Of a DNA stretch of 64,000 nt, positions 11,495 through 22,116 are shown piece by piece; position 1 is the first letter of the stretch, and every line of letters begins with the position of its first letter. Source of the DNA: Mesorhabditis belari (lineage: Eukaryota; Nematoda; Chromadorea; Rhabditida; Rhabditidae); the NCBI GenBank assembly GCA_958450365.1, contig CAUEEP010000056.1, positions 1 through 64,000 of the forward strand. The letters run 5' to 3'. The notes under the pieces are model-generated. The model saw nothing but the letters and a program-made list of their open reading frames with translations, made no database searches and was not told the DNA's origin. A program made the translations under genes and the position numbers.

Positions 11495-14070
11495 ATGAGC
11501 AGCGACAAAGAGAAGTTGGTCGAGGCCGAGTCGGTGAAGAAGTTCGCCTTCTTCGGAGTGGCTGTCAGGTGAGCTGAAAGATTCGAGATTTGATCTAGAA
11601 ATTCTAGGAGATTCGTATAAACATAGAAAATGATATTTATTAGATATTTATTAGATATTTATGAGATGTTTATTAGATATTAGATATTTATGAGATATTT
11701 ATTATATATTTATGAGATCTAGAATCTCTATGAGATCCTTATAAACATCTAAGATCATCTAAGATCTAATTAGAAAGATCCTAAGTATGATTTATCTAAA
11801 GCTCTTGCTTTATTTAAGTCTAAAACTCTCTCTTGACCTCGATCTCATATATAAAGATTCTAAAGATTCTAAAGAACATCTAAGCTATTAGATTTCTTAT
11901 GTCTTTAGTGTCTAAAAATAGATATATCTCAAATAGCACGACTTTCCGATAGACTTTTTGCCTGATAGCATTTTGAAGTTGGATTGTAAAGCTTGCCAGA
12001 TCTCTATGATTCCTGGGGGTTAGACATTAGGGATAAAGGGTTTAGACGTCAATTACACATGGATCTAAAGAATTACGACATCAATTAGACACTAGATATT
12101 CTACAGTACAGTATTAGATTAGGCTAGAATCGTACAGTAATAGATTAGGCTTAATTATCGAGAAAATTAGCCGGGATTCGAGCTTTGACTTTGTGAAAAC
12201 CTTTTAAAGTAAACGGCTTTGATTTCTTGACCTAATCAGATCATCAAAAATGAGATTTATCTTAGAATAGAAAGACGATAAACTAAAGAAATTAAAAACA
12301 AACGATTGAGTGACCCCAGCGGGAGTCGAACCCTAATTGTGAGGGTTGTAGACCAGCGCGCTGCCGACTGAACCACGGTCACTGCGTGAACCGTCAAACA
12401 TTTAACCCCCAAAACCCGCCACTAGACGCGTTTTTCAGCTTATCATTGCTTTAAGTTACAACATAAACACTTAACTCCTTCTGGAGTTAGGGACGTCAAG
12501 TGCGTTATGGTGTAATGGTTAGCACTGTTACCCGGTAAGCGAGAGATCGGGGGTTCGAGTCCCACCGGTGCCTCGGTTTTTGATCTTGATTCAAAACGAT
12601 TTTTTAACACAACAAACCAACTGCAAAACTATTTTTTATCTTTAGCACAGTCGCCACTCTCACAGCCATTGTCGCTGTGCCGATGTTGTGCATGTATATG
12701 CAAAATGTGCAATCCAACTTGCAAGACGAGATCAACTTCTGCCGCACTCGTGCCGAGGGACTCCGCGGAGAGTACACGAAGGTTGGTTTGGACTAAATGA
12801 GACAGTAATCCAAGCCTAAGCCAACCCTAAGCCAAGCCAATCCTAAAGCCAACACTTTCAGCTCGAGCACTACCGACAGGGAGAGAAGGAACGTGAGAAA
12901 CGTCAAGCCTACCAGTGCTGCTCTTGCGGAATTGGATCCGCTGGACCTCCTGGACAGCCTGGACAAGATGGACAAGCTGGAAACGATGGACGACCTGGAG
13001 CCCCTGGAAACCCTGGACCTGATGCTCCTGAGGGACACCCTGTGCCCAAGCCCGAAGACTTCTGCTTCGAGTGCCCAGCCGGACCTGCTGGACCAACTGG
13101 ACCTCAAGGACCCAAGGGACCTTCTGGAAACCCTGGAGCTACTGGAGACCAAGGACCACCTGGACGTGGAGGATCTCAAGGAGCTCCTGGACCAGTTGGA
13201 CCACCTGGAGATGGTGGAAAAGATGGACAACCTGGACAAGCCGGACCACCTGGACAAGTGCGCACAGTGCCTTCACCACCAGGACCCCCAGGAGCTCCTG
13301 GAGATGCTGGAGAGAGTGGACCACCTGGACCCGATGGACGCCCTGGAAACCCTGGAGCTGCTGGACAGCCCGGACCACAGGGAGATGCTGGACAAGATGG
13401 AGCTCCTGGAAACCCTGGAAACCCTGGAGAGCCAGGAAATGCTGGAGACGCTGGACTCAAGGGCTCTTGCGATCGTAAGTTGCTAGATTGGAAGGAGAAT
13501 TTGATTGGAATTGAGTACTCTAGTACAGTAATACTAGCTACTACACTAGGTTTAATTACAGTAGTACCTATGCTACGTTAGAACTAGCTACAGTAGTTCT
13601 AGAGTTCTTAGAACTAGCTACAGTAGTTCTAGAGCTCTTAGAACTAGCTACAATAGTTCTAGAGCTCTTAGGAGTAGCTACAGTAGCTCTAGTGCTCTTA
13701 GAAGTAGCTACAGTAGTCCTATCTAGCTACAGTAGTCCTTAGAACTAGCTACAGTAGTACAGTATAACTTTCTACAGCAACCATAGTACAATAGTACCTA
13801 GAATTGACTACAGTCCTTCTACTACAGTACTGCTACCGTACCAATATAAAGTAGCGCTTAAGCTACGCTAGAATTAACGACAGTCCTGCGATACTTCAGT
13901 AGAATTGACGTCGCTATCAAAGTTTCAAAGAAATGAGCTTATTGGGTAATTGAATGGAAAAAACGGCGCTGAACTAGAGGCTAATCTTCCCGTAATTGGA
14001 ACGGTGAAGAGCTTGAAGTAAATGCTAAATTTCAGACTGCCCACCACCAAGAACCGCTCCCGGCTACTAG
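11495..14070 (+). CDS. Nematode cuticle collagen (copy 1)
   Basis: Exons are 11495-11568, 12646-12781, 12862-13474 and 14036-14070 (285 aa), all with matching phases. The protein starts [10 protein letters not shown]. Residues about 15-50 form the cuticle-collagen N-terminal domain with a membrane-spanning stretch ([18 protein letters not shown]). KEREKRQ at the start of exon 3 fits a subtilisin-type processing site. A CCSCG cysteine cluster precedes the first Gly-X-Y block; DFCFECPAG separates it from longer Gly-X-Y runs rich in GPPG and GAPG. The C terminus is [14 protein letters not shown]; a terminal tyrosine is typical of collagens cross-linked through tyrosine. It is secreted, trimeric and assembled into the exoskeleton. 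The ending resembles the SQT-1/ROL-6 type, but I do not assign a named orthologue. Intron 1 carries two tRNA-like sequences. Confidence 0.95.
12303..12381 (-). pseudogene. tRNA-like sequence, family A, in collagen intron
   Basis: On the minus strand GTGACC pairs with GGTCAC at the other end (six acceptor pairs). There is a D-arm-like GGTTCAGTCGGCAGC and a B-box-like GGGTTCGACTCCC. The anticodon region (GGTCTACAACCC) does not make a standard arm. It is the best-paired member of family A, so a non-standard functional tRNA is conceivable. Confidence 0.45.
12504..12575 (+). pseudogene. tRNA-like sequence (Gln-like D arm)
   Basis: ATGGTGTAATGGTTAGCAC matches the D arm of glutamine tRNAs, and GGGGTTCGAGTCCC is a good T arm. 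The acceptor ends do not pair and the anticodon region is a TTACC/GGTAA palindrome, so this is most likely a degenerate tRNA or tRNA-derived repeat. Confidence 0.4.
13565..13765. repeat. Minisatellite in collagen intron 3, about 28 bp
   Basis: About six imperfect units carrying ttagaactagctacagtag and ttctagagctc. It lies within intron 3 (13475-14035) of the first collagen gene and is non-coding. Confidence 0.75.
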
Positions 14071-14368
14071 ATTCGATTGTTTCCATTCATCGAGTAGTGG
14101 TGTTGTTGCTGATGCCGACGCTGATGCAATCCTTGCTCTCTTCTCCTCTTTTTCTTTTGATTTCGATGGAAAGCTTATCACGTTTTTTCTTCTTTTTTTT
14201 TTGTCTTTTCAGATGTCTTTCATCATGTCAGCCATTCCTGAAAAACTTCCCTCAACATTTCCCCATTTCTCCAACATTTCCCAGTCCTCCAATCACCCAT
14301 ACCGGTGTAAATTATTAAGTTATTTTGCAATAACTTCTCTTTCTTTTTCCTCTCTCTCTCATTCAAAG

Positions 14369-14388
14369 AATAAAAATATGCAAATAAA
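14369..14388 (+). terminator. Poly(A) signals of collagen copy 1
   Basis: Two AATAAA hexamers at 14369 and about 14382 follow the collagen stop at 14070 by about 300 bases. They are the nearest good cleavage signals. Confidence 0.45.
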
Positions 14389-14487
14389 TGGGGAAACCTT
14401 CAAAGAAGAACAGATTGTGTAATTGAATTGAAACAAAGGGCTTAGTTGCTTGAGGCTTAGCTGCTTGAGTTATATATCAAAAGCTGT

Positions 14488-14680
14488 TTGCTAGACGCTG
14501 CTAGACACTGCTAGGCACTGCTAGACACTGCTAGACACTGCTAGACACTGCTAGACACTGCTAGACACTGCTAGACACTGCTAGACACTGCTAGACACTG
14601 CTAGACACTGCTAGACGCTGCTAGACACTGCTAGACGCTGCTAGACACTGCTAGACACTGCTAGACGCTGCTAGACACGA
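14488..14680. repeat. 10 bp tandem repeat (gctagacact)
   Basis: About 19 copies of gctagacact with gctagacgct and gctaggcact variants. It sits in the spacer between the two collagen genes. Confidence 0.9.
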
Positions 14681-15663
14681 AAAGAACGCACAGAGGTAAC
14701 CAACATTACTTTACCATCACAATAACTCTTTCTAGAGTCATTTTTTTTTCCAATCTCATTTCAACTTTGAAAACTTCAACCATTTCTGCGTCTAATAATG
14801 TTAATTTGAGGAAAAGAAGCAAAAGAAGTTTAGATTTGAAGTCATTTTTCCGTCAGCGCTTCGATTTCTTGTATTCTTGTAACTTCATGTAGTAAGTCAC
14901 TTCTTGTAGTAACTTCTTGTAGTAAGTAACTTCTTGTAACCAAAAATCTTCTTGTAACTTGAAATTCTAAAAGATTTTCTTAAAAACTTATGCTAAAAAT
15001 GCTAAAAATGCTAAAAATGCTAAAATTTGGATGTTTAAACGCGAAAATGTTAGAGTTTTTCGAATTTAGAATTAGAATTTGAAATTAGATTGCCAAAAAT
15101 GAGGCTTTCATGCTATTGGATGATTGAAAACAAAAAAAAAAAAAAAGAAAAAAAGGATGAGATTGAATCGAGCTGTAAAACTGAAAATTCAATCCATTTA
15201 TCCATTTCGATTTCAATCCATCCAAAAGTGAATCCAATCAAATCGACGTAAAGAAGTCAAGCAGATTCTTTGAGGAAAATCTCAAAGAAATGAGCAGATT
15301 GAGATCTTTCTTTTTTTCTTCAAAAAATTCTAGTTAATTTAAAGATTTTTGATCAAAAACTTACATCAAAACTTTAAATTATCCTTTCTGGTGTGCTAGA
15401 AATGGTGGGTTTCTCGATTTTGCGCACAAAGTACCCACCAAAAACACACACACACACACACACAAACACTGGCCACCTTGTGCACCAGGTGGTTTTAGTT
15501 TATCAACAGATAAACTTTAGCTAATTTCCCCCTCCTTCTTGCACTTTTCCCCACTTTTTTACTTTATTTCTAGATTCCTGAAAGTCTCCCGGTATCAGTA
15601 ATATTTCGTCGGATATTTATCCAATATAAACCGAAAAACCCACGGTTACTGACCAAACCGCTT

Positions 15664-15757
15664 TGTCGCCGGGCGCAGTCGGAAGCGCCTTGTCTACAAC
15701 CAACACTGGTTTCGGGTTCGGACCCGGGTTCGACTCTCGGCTCTGTCATGAGTTTTG
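15664..15757 (+). pseudogene. tRNA-like sequence with long variable region
   Basis: The order is GGGCGCAGTCGGAAGCGC (D-arm-like), GTCTACAAC (the family A string), a GC-rich extra arm, then CCCGGGTTCGACTCTCGG (T arm). The long variable arm recalls class II tRNAs, which in nematodes include unusual lineage-specific types. The anticodon cannot be read with confidence. Confidence 0.4.
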
Positions 15758-15857
15758 CTTTTTAAAATAACGAAATATGAGATGCACAACTACATAGAAT
15801 TCTAAGCCTAACAAACTAAAAATCATGGAAATCGGCCCCCGAGGAACTCACGCTTAC

Positions 15858-15992
15858 AAACAGACGGACAGACGGACAGACGGACAGACGGACAGACGGA
15901 CAGACGGACAGACGGACAGACGGACAGACGGACAGACGGACAGACGGACAGACGGACAGACAGACAGACGGACAGACGGACAGACGGACGGT
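15858..15992. repeat. (GACGGACA)n tetranucleotide-type array
   Basis: About 16 copies of cagacgga. The far border, read on the minus strand, begins tactatatgtaaaatggaag, similar to the border of the larger array at 48835-49200 (tactatatataaagcggaag). The two arrays may therefore belong to one mobile family. Confidence 0.85.
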
Positions 15993-16104
15993 CGGATACT
16001 TCCATTTTACATATAGTAGATACTGTAATGAGAGTATGGATTGCTGCTTTACAGTCTCCTTTCCCATTCTATTTGTGGTATTTGACGTTTTTGCCTTATT
16101 TGAT

Positions 16105-16138
16105 TGATGCGCAAACCCTTGCTTCTCTCAAGCAAGGG
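16105..16138. repeat. Perfect short hairpin
   Basis: Fourteen bases (gcaaacccttgctt) are followed by a 5-base loop, ctctc, and the exact complement. The inverted repeat is perfect and stands alone in unique sequence. Its role is unknown. Confidence 0.7.
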
Positions 16139-16559
16139 TTTGCGTTTTGTTTGTGATTTTCGATCTTGCATCTAGGCGATACATTGAAAAATTGAAAAAC
16201 AAAGACTGTTTGCAAGGATTTGCAAGACTTCGATGAAAGCCAGGGTTAAGAGTGAAGACAAAAGTTTGCTAGGCCAATAGTTTTGGAAATTTGCAAATTG
16301 TTTGCGGTACTACTGTATCAGCCGAATAGTATATCTGAATCAAGTTCAGAAGCTGGGTTGAATCGATTATTCTAAGAGAGTTTTGAGTCGAAATCACAGC
16401 TTGGTATTGGGCGGCTAAATGTTACGGTATCAATGACTAGTTTAGTTCAATAATCCAGATCCTGAGCCGGTCAAAGTCTGTCAAAGTTTACTTTACTAGA
16501 AAAAAACATTAGGAGTACTGTAGTGTGCTCAAGGATTAAGCGATTGACTTTCTAAAACA

Positions 16560-16775
16560 AATGGCTTTCTTTCTGGAGTTCTTTCTGGCTTTCTTTCTTT
16601 CTGGCCTTCTTTCTGGCTTTCTTTCTGGAGTTCTTTCTGGCTTTCTTTCTGGCCTTCTTTTTGGCTTTCTTTCTGACTTTCTTTCTGGCTTTCTTTCTTT
16701 CTGGCTTTCTTTCTTTCTGACTTTCTTTCTTTCTGGCCTTCTTTCTTCCTGTCTTTCTTTCTTTCTTTCTAATAC
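16560..16775. repeat. (ctttctttctgg)n pyrimidine tract
   Basis: Pyrimidine-rich units of ctttctttctggc. Long open frames on both strands here are repeat artefacts. Confidence 0.85.
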
Positions 16776-17002
16776 TATTATAATACTTTGTACGATACTT
16801 GTCGGCTATACAGAGTCTCAACTCGGTTGCAAGGAACTGACAACGTGTGAGCGGTGATTATGTTCAGCTCAGTGAAGTAGAGTGCTTGCTTGAAGTGATC
16901 AGTCGATCAATCAAACGAAAATCGTTAACCGAGAAGACTCGAATGGGGATGCTTAAACGAATCTTTGTCTTTGTGAATGTATAACAAACCGAGTACCCTT
17001 TG

Positions 17003-17235
17003 TACGTACTAACGGATTGTCCTTTGTACTGTGAAAGTACGTACTAACGGATTGTCCTTTGTACTGTGAAAGTACGTACTAACGGATTGTCCTTTGTACT
17101 GTGAAAGTACGTACTAACGGATTGTCCTTTGTACTGTGAAAGTACGTACTAACGGATTGTCCTTTGTACTGTGAAAGTACGTACTAACGGATTGTCCTTT
17201 GTACTGTGAAAGTACGTACTAACGGATTGTCCTTG
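17003..17235. repeat. 35 bp minisatellite upstream of collagen copy 2
   Basis: Almost seven identical copies of a 35-base unit containing gtacgtactaacggattgtc and ctttgtactgtgaaa. Copies are nearly perfect, so the expansion is recent. It lies about 400 bases upstream of the collagen TATA box. Confidence 0.9.
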
Positions 17236-17644
17236 TTTACAGTACTCAACTCTTGAAATACTTTGCAGTTTCGTAGAGTAATCCGGGGAAAAAAAGACGA
17301 CTAAAGTTGCTTGATCGATTCGATTATCAAAAAAAATGATCGAATTGTTGAAAAAAAAAAAAGAGAAGCGGATCATTGACGAGGAATGGCAATGGAAGCG
17401 ATTTCTTATTCGAATTGCTCTTCAGCCTCATTCCTCTAATCTCTCAGTCCCCTTCTGTCCACTCCTCACACTCAATTCCAACCATTCATTTGCTCCGCAA
17501 AAAAAAAAACACGTCAAATCCTGTCTTTTCTCTTTTCTCTGGGTTTTTATGAAGTTTTTGAAAGAGCGGCCACTTTTTAGGGTTGAATAGAAAAAGTGGC
17601 CTGTAGGCTGGCTCTCCCTTCTCCAACCGATCGCCCATCTCTGA

Positions 17645-17651
17645 TATAAAA
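17645..17651 (+). promoter_or_regulatory. TATA box of collagen copy 2
   Basis: TATAAAA in gatataaaaggggaa lies 99 bases before the collagen ATG at 17744, with a pyrimidine-rich stretch between. The position fits a TATA-driven, moult-timed collagen promoter. The sequence aattttcctaaag just before the ATG could be a trans-splice acceptor. Confidence 0.55.
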
Positions 17652-17743
17652 GGGGAATTGCGAGATCCCCTGGTCGGATTCCCCTTTATCCCCCTGCTTA
17701 ACTGAATATTTTATTATTTCAATTTTCCTAAAGGGATCCCAAG

Positions 17744-20716
17744 ATGAGTGCTGATAAACCAAAAGGTAATTTTTATCTTTTTTAGCTTTTTAGCTTGTTT
17801 TTCTTTTGTAAACTTTTAAAGGATTAAAGGTTTTTATTCATTTTTGATTGACTATTGAAAATTTAGCATTTAAAGAACATTTAAAGAACATTTAAAGCTT
17901 TCCAGAAGGAAATATTCAAAGCTTTCCACAATGAAACATTTGAAGCTTTCCACAATGAAACATTTAAAGAACATTTAAAGCTTTCTACAACTATCCACAA
18001 AGAAAAGAGTTACCGTAGTAGTTCTCTAATAGTAGTGCACCTAAAGCTTTACCTAAATTCGTTGAAATCTCGAGAACCGCTTATCAGAACCTATCGATGT
18101 GAGTCGATAGGTTCTGATATCGGAAAATGTAGCTAACGATGAGATCTTGTAGCTGATTAGAGTGTTGTGCTTCTGTGAAAGCTTTGAAACTGTAAAATAG
18201 GCATCACGGCTTACTGGTGGCTCGACGGTTAGCTCGACGGCTTACTGGTGGCCGCACTGAACAGATCTATCAAGGCACATAGCACAGTACAGTTCAATCT
18301 ATTCCTTACAGTAAACAGGCACAAGTAGACCCTTGCTAGGGTACTGTAGAAAAGTACTTTGCTTATTGTGAAGCCAGATGTAGACTCAAGCCAGATGTAG
18401 ACTTTTGTTAAGCTTTGTCAGCCAAATAAGGAGAATGGGGGGAGTTTAGTGCACTATTATTAGAGAAAATATGGTAGATTGACTTATTTATCCTTTTTTT
18501 TCTAGATGTGATCAAGGAGGAGCTGGTGGAACAAGTGAAGAAATTCGCTTTCTTTGGAGTAGCTGTGAGGTGAGTGCCTTAGTTGATCACTCATTTGATC
18601 ACTGAGCCTCTTGATGCTGTAGCCGTCTGTCTAGATGCTGTCGTCGAAGTTAAGAAGCTTGTATCCTAGTCAAGAGATCGCGGATTCAATTCTAGCAATC
18701 ATCTCTTCCATATAAATCGGATTAGGACACTTTAGGAGTGGTAAAGCTAAAGCTAGGACTGCTAAAGCAATAGAAGATTTGTGTAAAGTTTTGTGTTTAG
18801 TTGTGTATTTGCTTTTGTCACCCTCAAACACCTCAAAAATCTACTGATGATGTTACAGCTGCTAGAACTAGTTCTAACAACAACTAGAAACAAATATCAT
18901 AGTAATTCGAAGTGATTCGAAGCGATTCGAAGCGATTAAAGCGCTAAGCTCTTTTCTTTCTTACATTTGATTGCTAGATCTTTTGAGACTAATTTTCCTT
19001 AGAGCTTTTAGCCGAATCAAGCCATGTCTAGTATCATTTAAAAGCCTAAAATCTCCTCTATTCAATGATATAAAAAGTTAAGAATGATATCATCTTTAGG
19101 CAAAGTTATTGAGCTTTAAAATTTATCAGCAATTTATCATAGAATAGAAGCTTAGAATAAAAGAGATTTTTCTCTTAGATCTTTTGACAATAGCTTTTCA
19201 TTTTAAAGTGTAGTTTTTTTCAGCACAGTCGCCACTCTTACAGCCATCGTTGCAGTGCCAATGTTGTGCATGTATATGCAACATATCCAATCAGCTCTTC
19301 AGGATGAGATCAATTTCTGTAGAACTCGATCCGGATCGCTTCGTGAGGAGTTCTCAAGGGTGAGGGAAGCTAAAAAAAAAAACGATGTGTTAGTACTAGA
19401 AGTTAAGATATGCTGTGGTAAATGAAAGCTTTTATCTGTCACTTGTACTAGGAAGAGTACTAGATAACTGTGTAGCCTTCACCTGTTTACTGTAGTCGAG
19501 AGTACTATAGTAGTACTGTAGGATTAGATTTTGATAACTCTAGTTATCTCTAGATAGCTCTAGCTCTAGATAGCTCTAGCTCTAGCTCTAGATAGCTCTA
19601 GCTTTAGCTCTAGATGGCTCTAGCTCTAGCTCTAGATAGCCCTAGCTCTAGCTCTAGATGGCTCTAGCTCTAGCTCTAGATGGCTCTAGCTCTAGCTCTA
19701 GATGGCTCTAGCTCTAGATAGCTCTAGCGCTAGATATCTAGTTACCTCTGGAGTACAAAACCCAGGGGTTTAGTGGATTTATTAGATCCAGATCTCTAGT
19801 TGAATTAGATTCGTTTTAAATAAAAATCACAAAAACCTAATTTCTAGCTCGAGCACATGCGAAAAGACGAAAAGGAACGTGAGAAGCGTCAAGCTTATCG
19901 CTGTTGCTCTTGCGGTATTGGCCCGGCTGGCCCACCCGGACAACAAGGAGCTGAAGGTTTATCCGGAAATGATGGACGCGGAGGAGTACCTGGAAATCCT
20001 GGACCTGACGCAGTCGACGGAGATGCTACTCCGCCATCACCGGATGATTTCTGCTTTGAGTGCCCACCGGCACCAGCCGGCCCTGCTGGACCACAAGGAC
20101 CTAAAGGAGAAGATGGAAATGGTGGACACCCAGGAGAGAAAGGATTGCCTGGAAGAAAGGGCGCACCCGGACACACTGGTCCCACTGGACCCCCGGGATT
20201 GCCAGGAAAAGATGGACAACCTGGATTGCAGGGACCAGCTGGACAAGTGCGAGAAGTGCCTGCACCACCAGGACCTCCAGGAGCTGGAGGAGAAGAAGGA
20301 CCTAAAGGACCACCTGGAACCGATGGACGGCCTGGAAATGATGGAAATGATGGACAAGCTGGGTCACAAGGTGAAGCCGGACAAGATGGAGCGCCTGGAA
20401 ATGAGGGACCACCTGGAGAACCTGGAGAGCCTGGAGAGCCTGGACACAAGGGATCTTGCGATCGTGAGTTGTATAATTTCGTTCTTTCTTTCTCTTCTAT
20501 CTTCTATTCCCTTCTTCTTCTCCGGCGTCAAGGCATCGGATAGCTCAGTGGTTAGAGCGGCGGACTGGAAAGCGAGAGGGAGGGGGAAGGTCGAGGGTTC
20601 GATCCCTTCCTCGGCAATTTTCCTTTGCCATTCTTTTTTTACTCTCCAATTCAGATAGCTTGAATTAATAATGATTTTCAGATTGCCCACCGCCAAGAAC
20701 CGCTCCCGGATATTAG
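17744..20716 (+). CDS. Nematode cuticle collagen (copy 2)
   Basis: Exons are 17744-17765, 18506-18569, 19224-19359, 19848-20463 and 20682-20716 (290 aa), with phases agreeing throughout. The protein starts MSADKPKD. The N-terminal domain and membrane stretch match copy 1 almost residue for residue ([20 protein letters not shown]), as do KEREKRQ, the CCSCG cluster, DFCFECPPA and the end [14 protein letters not shown]. The Gly-X-Y blocks differ more, with [10 protein letters not shown] near the end. An extra short first exon separates it from copy 1. The two genes are about 3.7 kb apart on the same strand and clearly paralogous. The role is structural, in the cuticle. Confidence 0.95.
18640..18706 (+). 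pseudogene. tRNA-like sequence, family B, degenerate
   Basis: It contains GTTAAGAAGCTTGTATCCTAGTCAAGAG and GGATTCAATTC, so it matches the sequence at 6567 from D arm to T arm with several substitutions. The CTTG..CAAG stem is kept and the loop would show CCT. The T-arm B box is decayed. Confidence 0.35.
19545..19740. repeat. Tandem repeat, tagctctagctctaga
   Basis: About ten units of 18-20 bases (gatggctctagctctagctcta) in intron 3 of collagen copy 2. Confidence 0.85.
20527..20617 (+). pseudogene. tRNA-like sequence, family C, long variable arm
   Basis: ATAGCTCAGTGGTTAGAGC is a consensus A-box/D arm, and GAGGGTTCGATCCCTTC is a fully paired T arm. A loop CTGGAAA would present GGA (serine), but the anticodon stem and acceptor stem do not pair. 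A purine-rich segment (gagagggagggggaagg) takes the place of the variable arm. It lies in the last intron of collagen copy 2. Diverged relatives are at 51541 (minus) and 63222. Confidence 0.45.
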
Positions 20717-20780
20717 CGTTGGAGAATTGCCGAAGAAATACCTCATTTTTTCACGAATTGTGCATTATTTATGTAACGGG

Positions 20781-20786
20781 AATAAA
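20781..20786 (+). terminator. Poly(A) signal of collagen copy 2
   Basis: AATAAA, 65 bases after the collagen stop at 20716. Confidence 0.65.
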
Positions 20787-20789
20787 TTT

Positions 20790-22116
20790 CAAGAATTTCT
20801 GAGTGGCAAGTGTGAAACTGATTACTGTACTTAGCTTTATGCTATGCTAGTACTGGAGCTGGGTACTGTAGCTCAAAAGCTTAGGCTTGGGTACTGTGGC
20901 TTTTGAGCTACAGTACAACTAGTACTAGATAGTACTGTAGCTTTTGTGCTACAGTACTATCTAGTAGTAGTTCGTAAAGTAGTTCACAGTAATTTGCTTC
21001 AGCTATCCGAAAGACAGCTATCCGAAAACACGAACAGAATTGTTTTAATGTTTCTAAAATGCTTTTTTTTTTGGGTTAATCTTTGCTAAAATAGGAAAAA
21101 TTTGAGAGGGAATTGTTCGCAAAATTGTTCGGAACATTGACAGACGACCCACTGTTCCTTCTCCTTTACAAATTCGTAAACGAAACACCTAATACCAGAG
21201 CTGTTTGCCAGATGGAGAGCGATTAGGCGGCCGCACAAAGAACTTCTCGCAGTGATTCACTCAGGGATTTCTTTTTTTCTTTGTAAATGATACAAAGAGA
21301 AGATATTTAGCTGTGAATTTGTACTCTAGGGTTTTCGGGGACGGCGAATCGATTGGCGGTATCGATTTTGTCGGCTCTGCCAATTCTCAAACTAAAATAG
21401 AATCCAACTAGACTAATAAGGGGTCAACTTTGCTCTTTGCACATGAATTTTGATGTGGAATATTTAGAAATGATCTAGAAATGATCTAGAAATGATCTAG
21501 AAATGATCTAGGAATGATCTAGGAATGATCTAGAAATGATCTAGAAATGATCGCTGAAACGCCTCGATTCTGAAACTATTCATGAGGTTTTCCATCTGAA
21601 TAAAACAAGTCATTTTAAATGAGGTATCTCAAAACGGCTAGTTTGCTTTTTACGCGAAAATTTGTAAACAAAACACTTTTCTAAAGCCTGCATTTGCTTC
21701 TTTTTCCTTCTTTTTCTCTATTTTTCTTTATTATCATCATTTTTGTTAGTAAAAGGAAGAATTCTGAGTGCTTTTCGACTCTCTAAAGTATAAAGTACAC
21801 TTCAAAAAAGCTTTTATATCAAATTTTCTCTTTTTTAGCTCATTTTGAACATAAAAAGGTTGAAAATTTCGTCTAAAAAATGATTGAAATTCGCAAAAAT
21901 TGGATTTTCTAAAGCTGAAAAGGATCAAAAAGAGAAAATATTGGAAAAAAAAAGAAAAAAAACTCGATCGATTTCATCAACTGGAAAAAGGTAGAAATGT
22001 TTTCCAGAAAGAAAGAAAGCATTTTTCTGTTTGTTTAGGTCGAAAAGCAGACCAAAAAACAGACGGCAGTTGCAATTTTTTGTCGGAATTTTTTCAATTT
22101 TTCCCTTTTTCAAAAA
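20790..22116. other. Spacer between collagen and kinase genes
   Basis: It contains an imperfect palindromic ctacagta region (20830-20990), a sequence at about 21190-21250 (ttgccagatggagagcgatt..cgcacaaagaac) that recurs at about 33005-33055, and an 11-base repeat of gatctagaaat at 21470-21552. No gene was seen. Confidence 0.5.

Noticed and set aside
12793..13486. Long open frames overlapping collagen exon 3 on both strands
   Set aside because: They arise from the GGA/CCT-rich Gly-X-Y code. Only the frame giving Gly-X-Y with matching splice phases is supported.
19879..20658. 259-codon open frame over collagen copy 2
   Set aside because: It is an out-of-frame reading of the same Gly-X-Y region.
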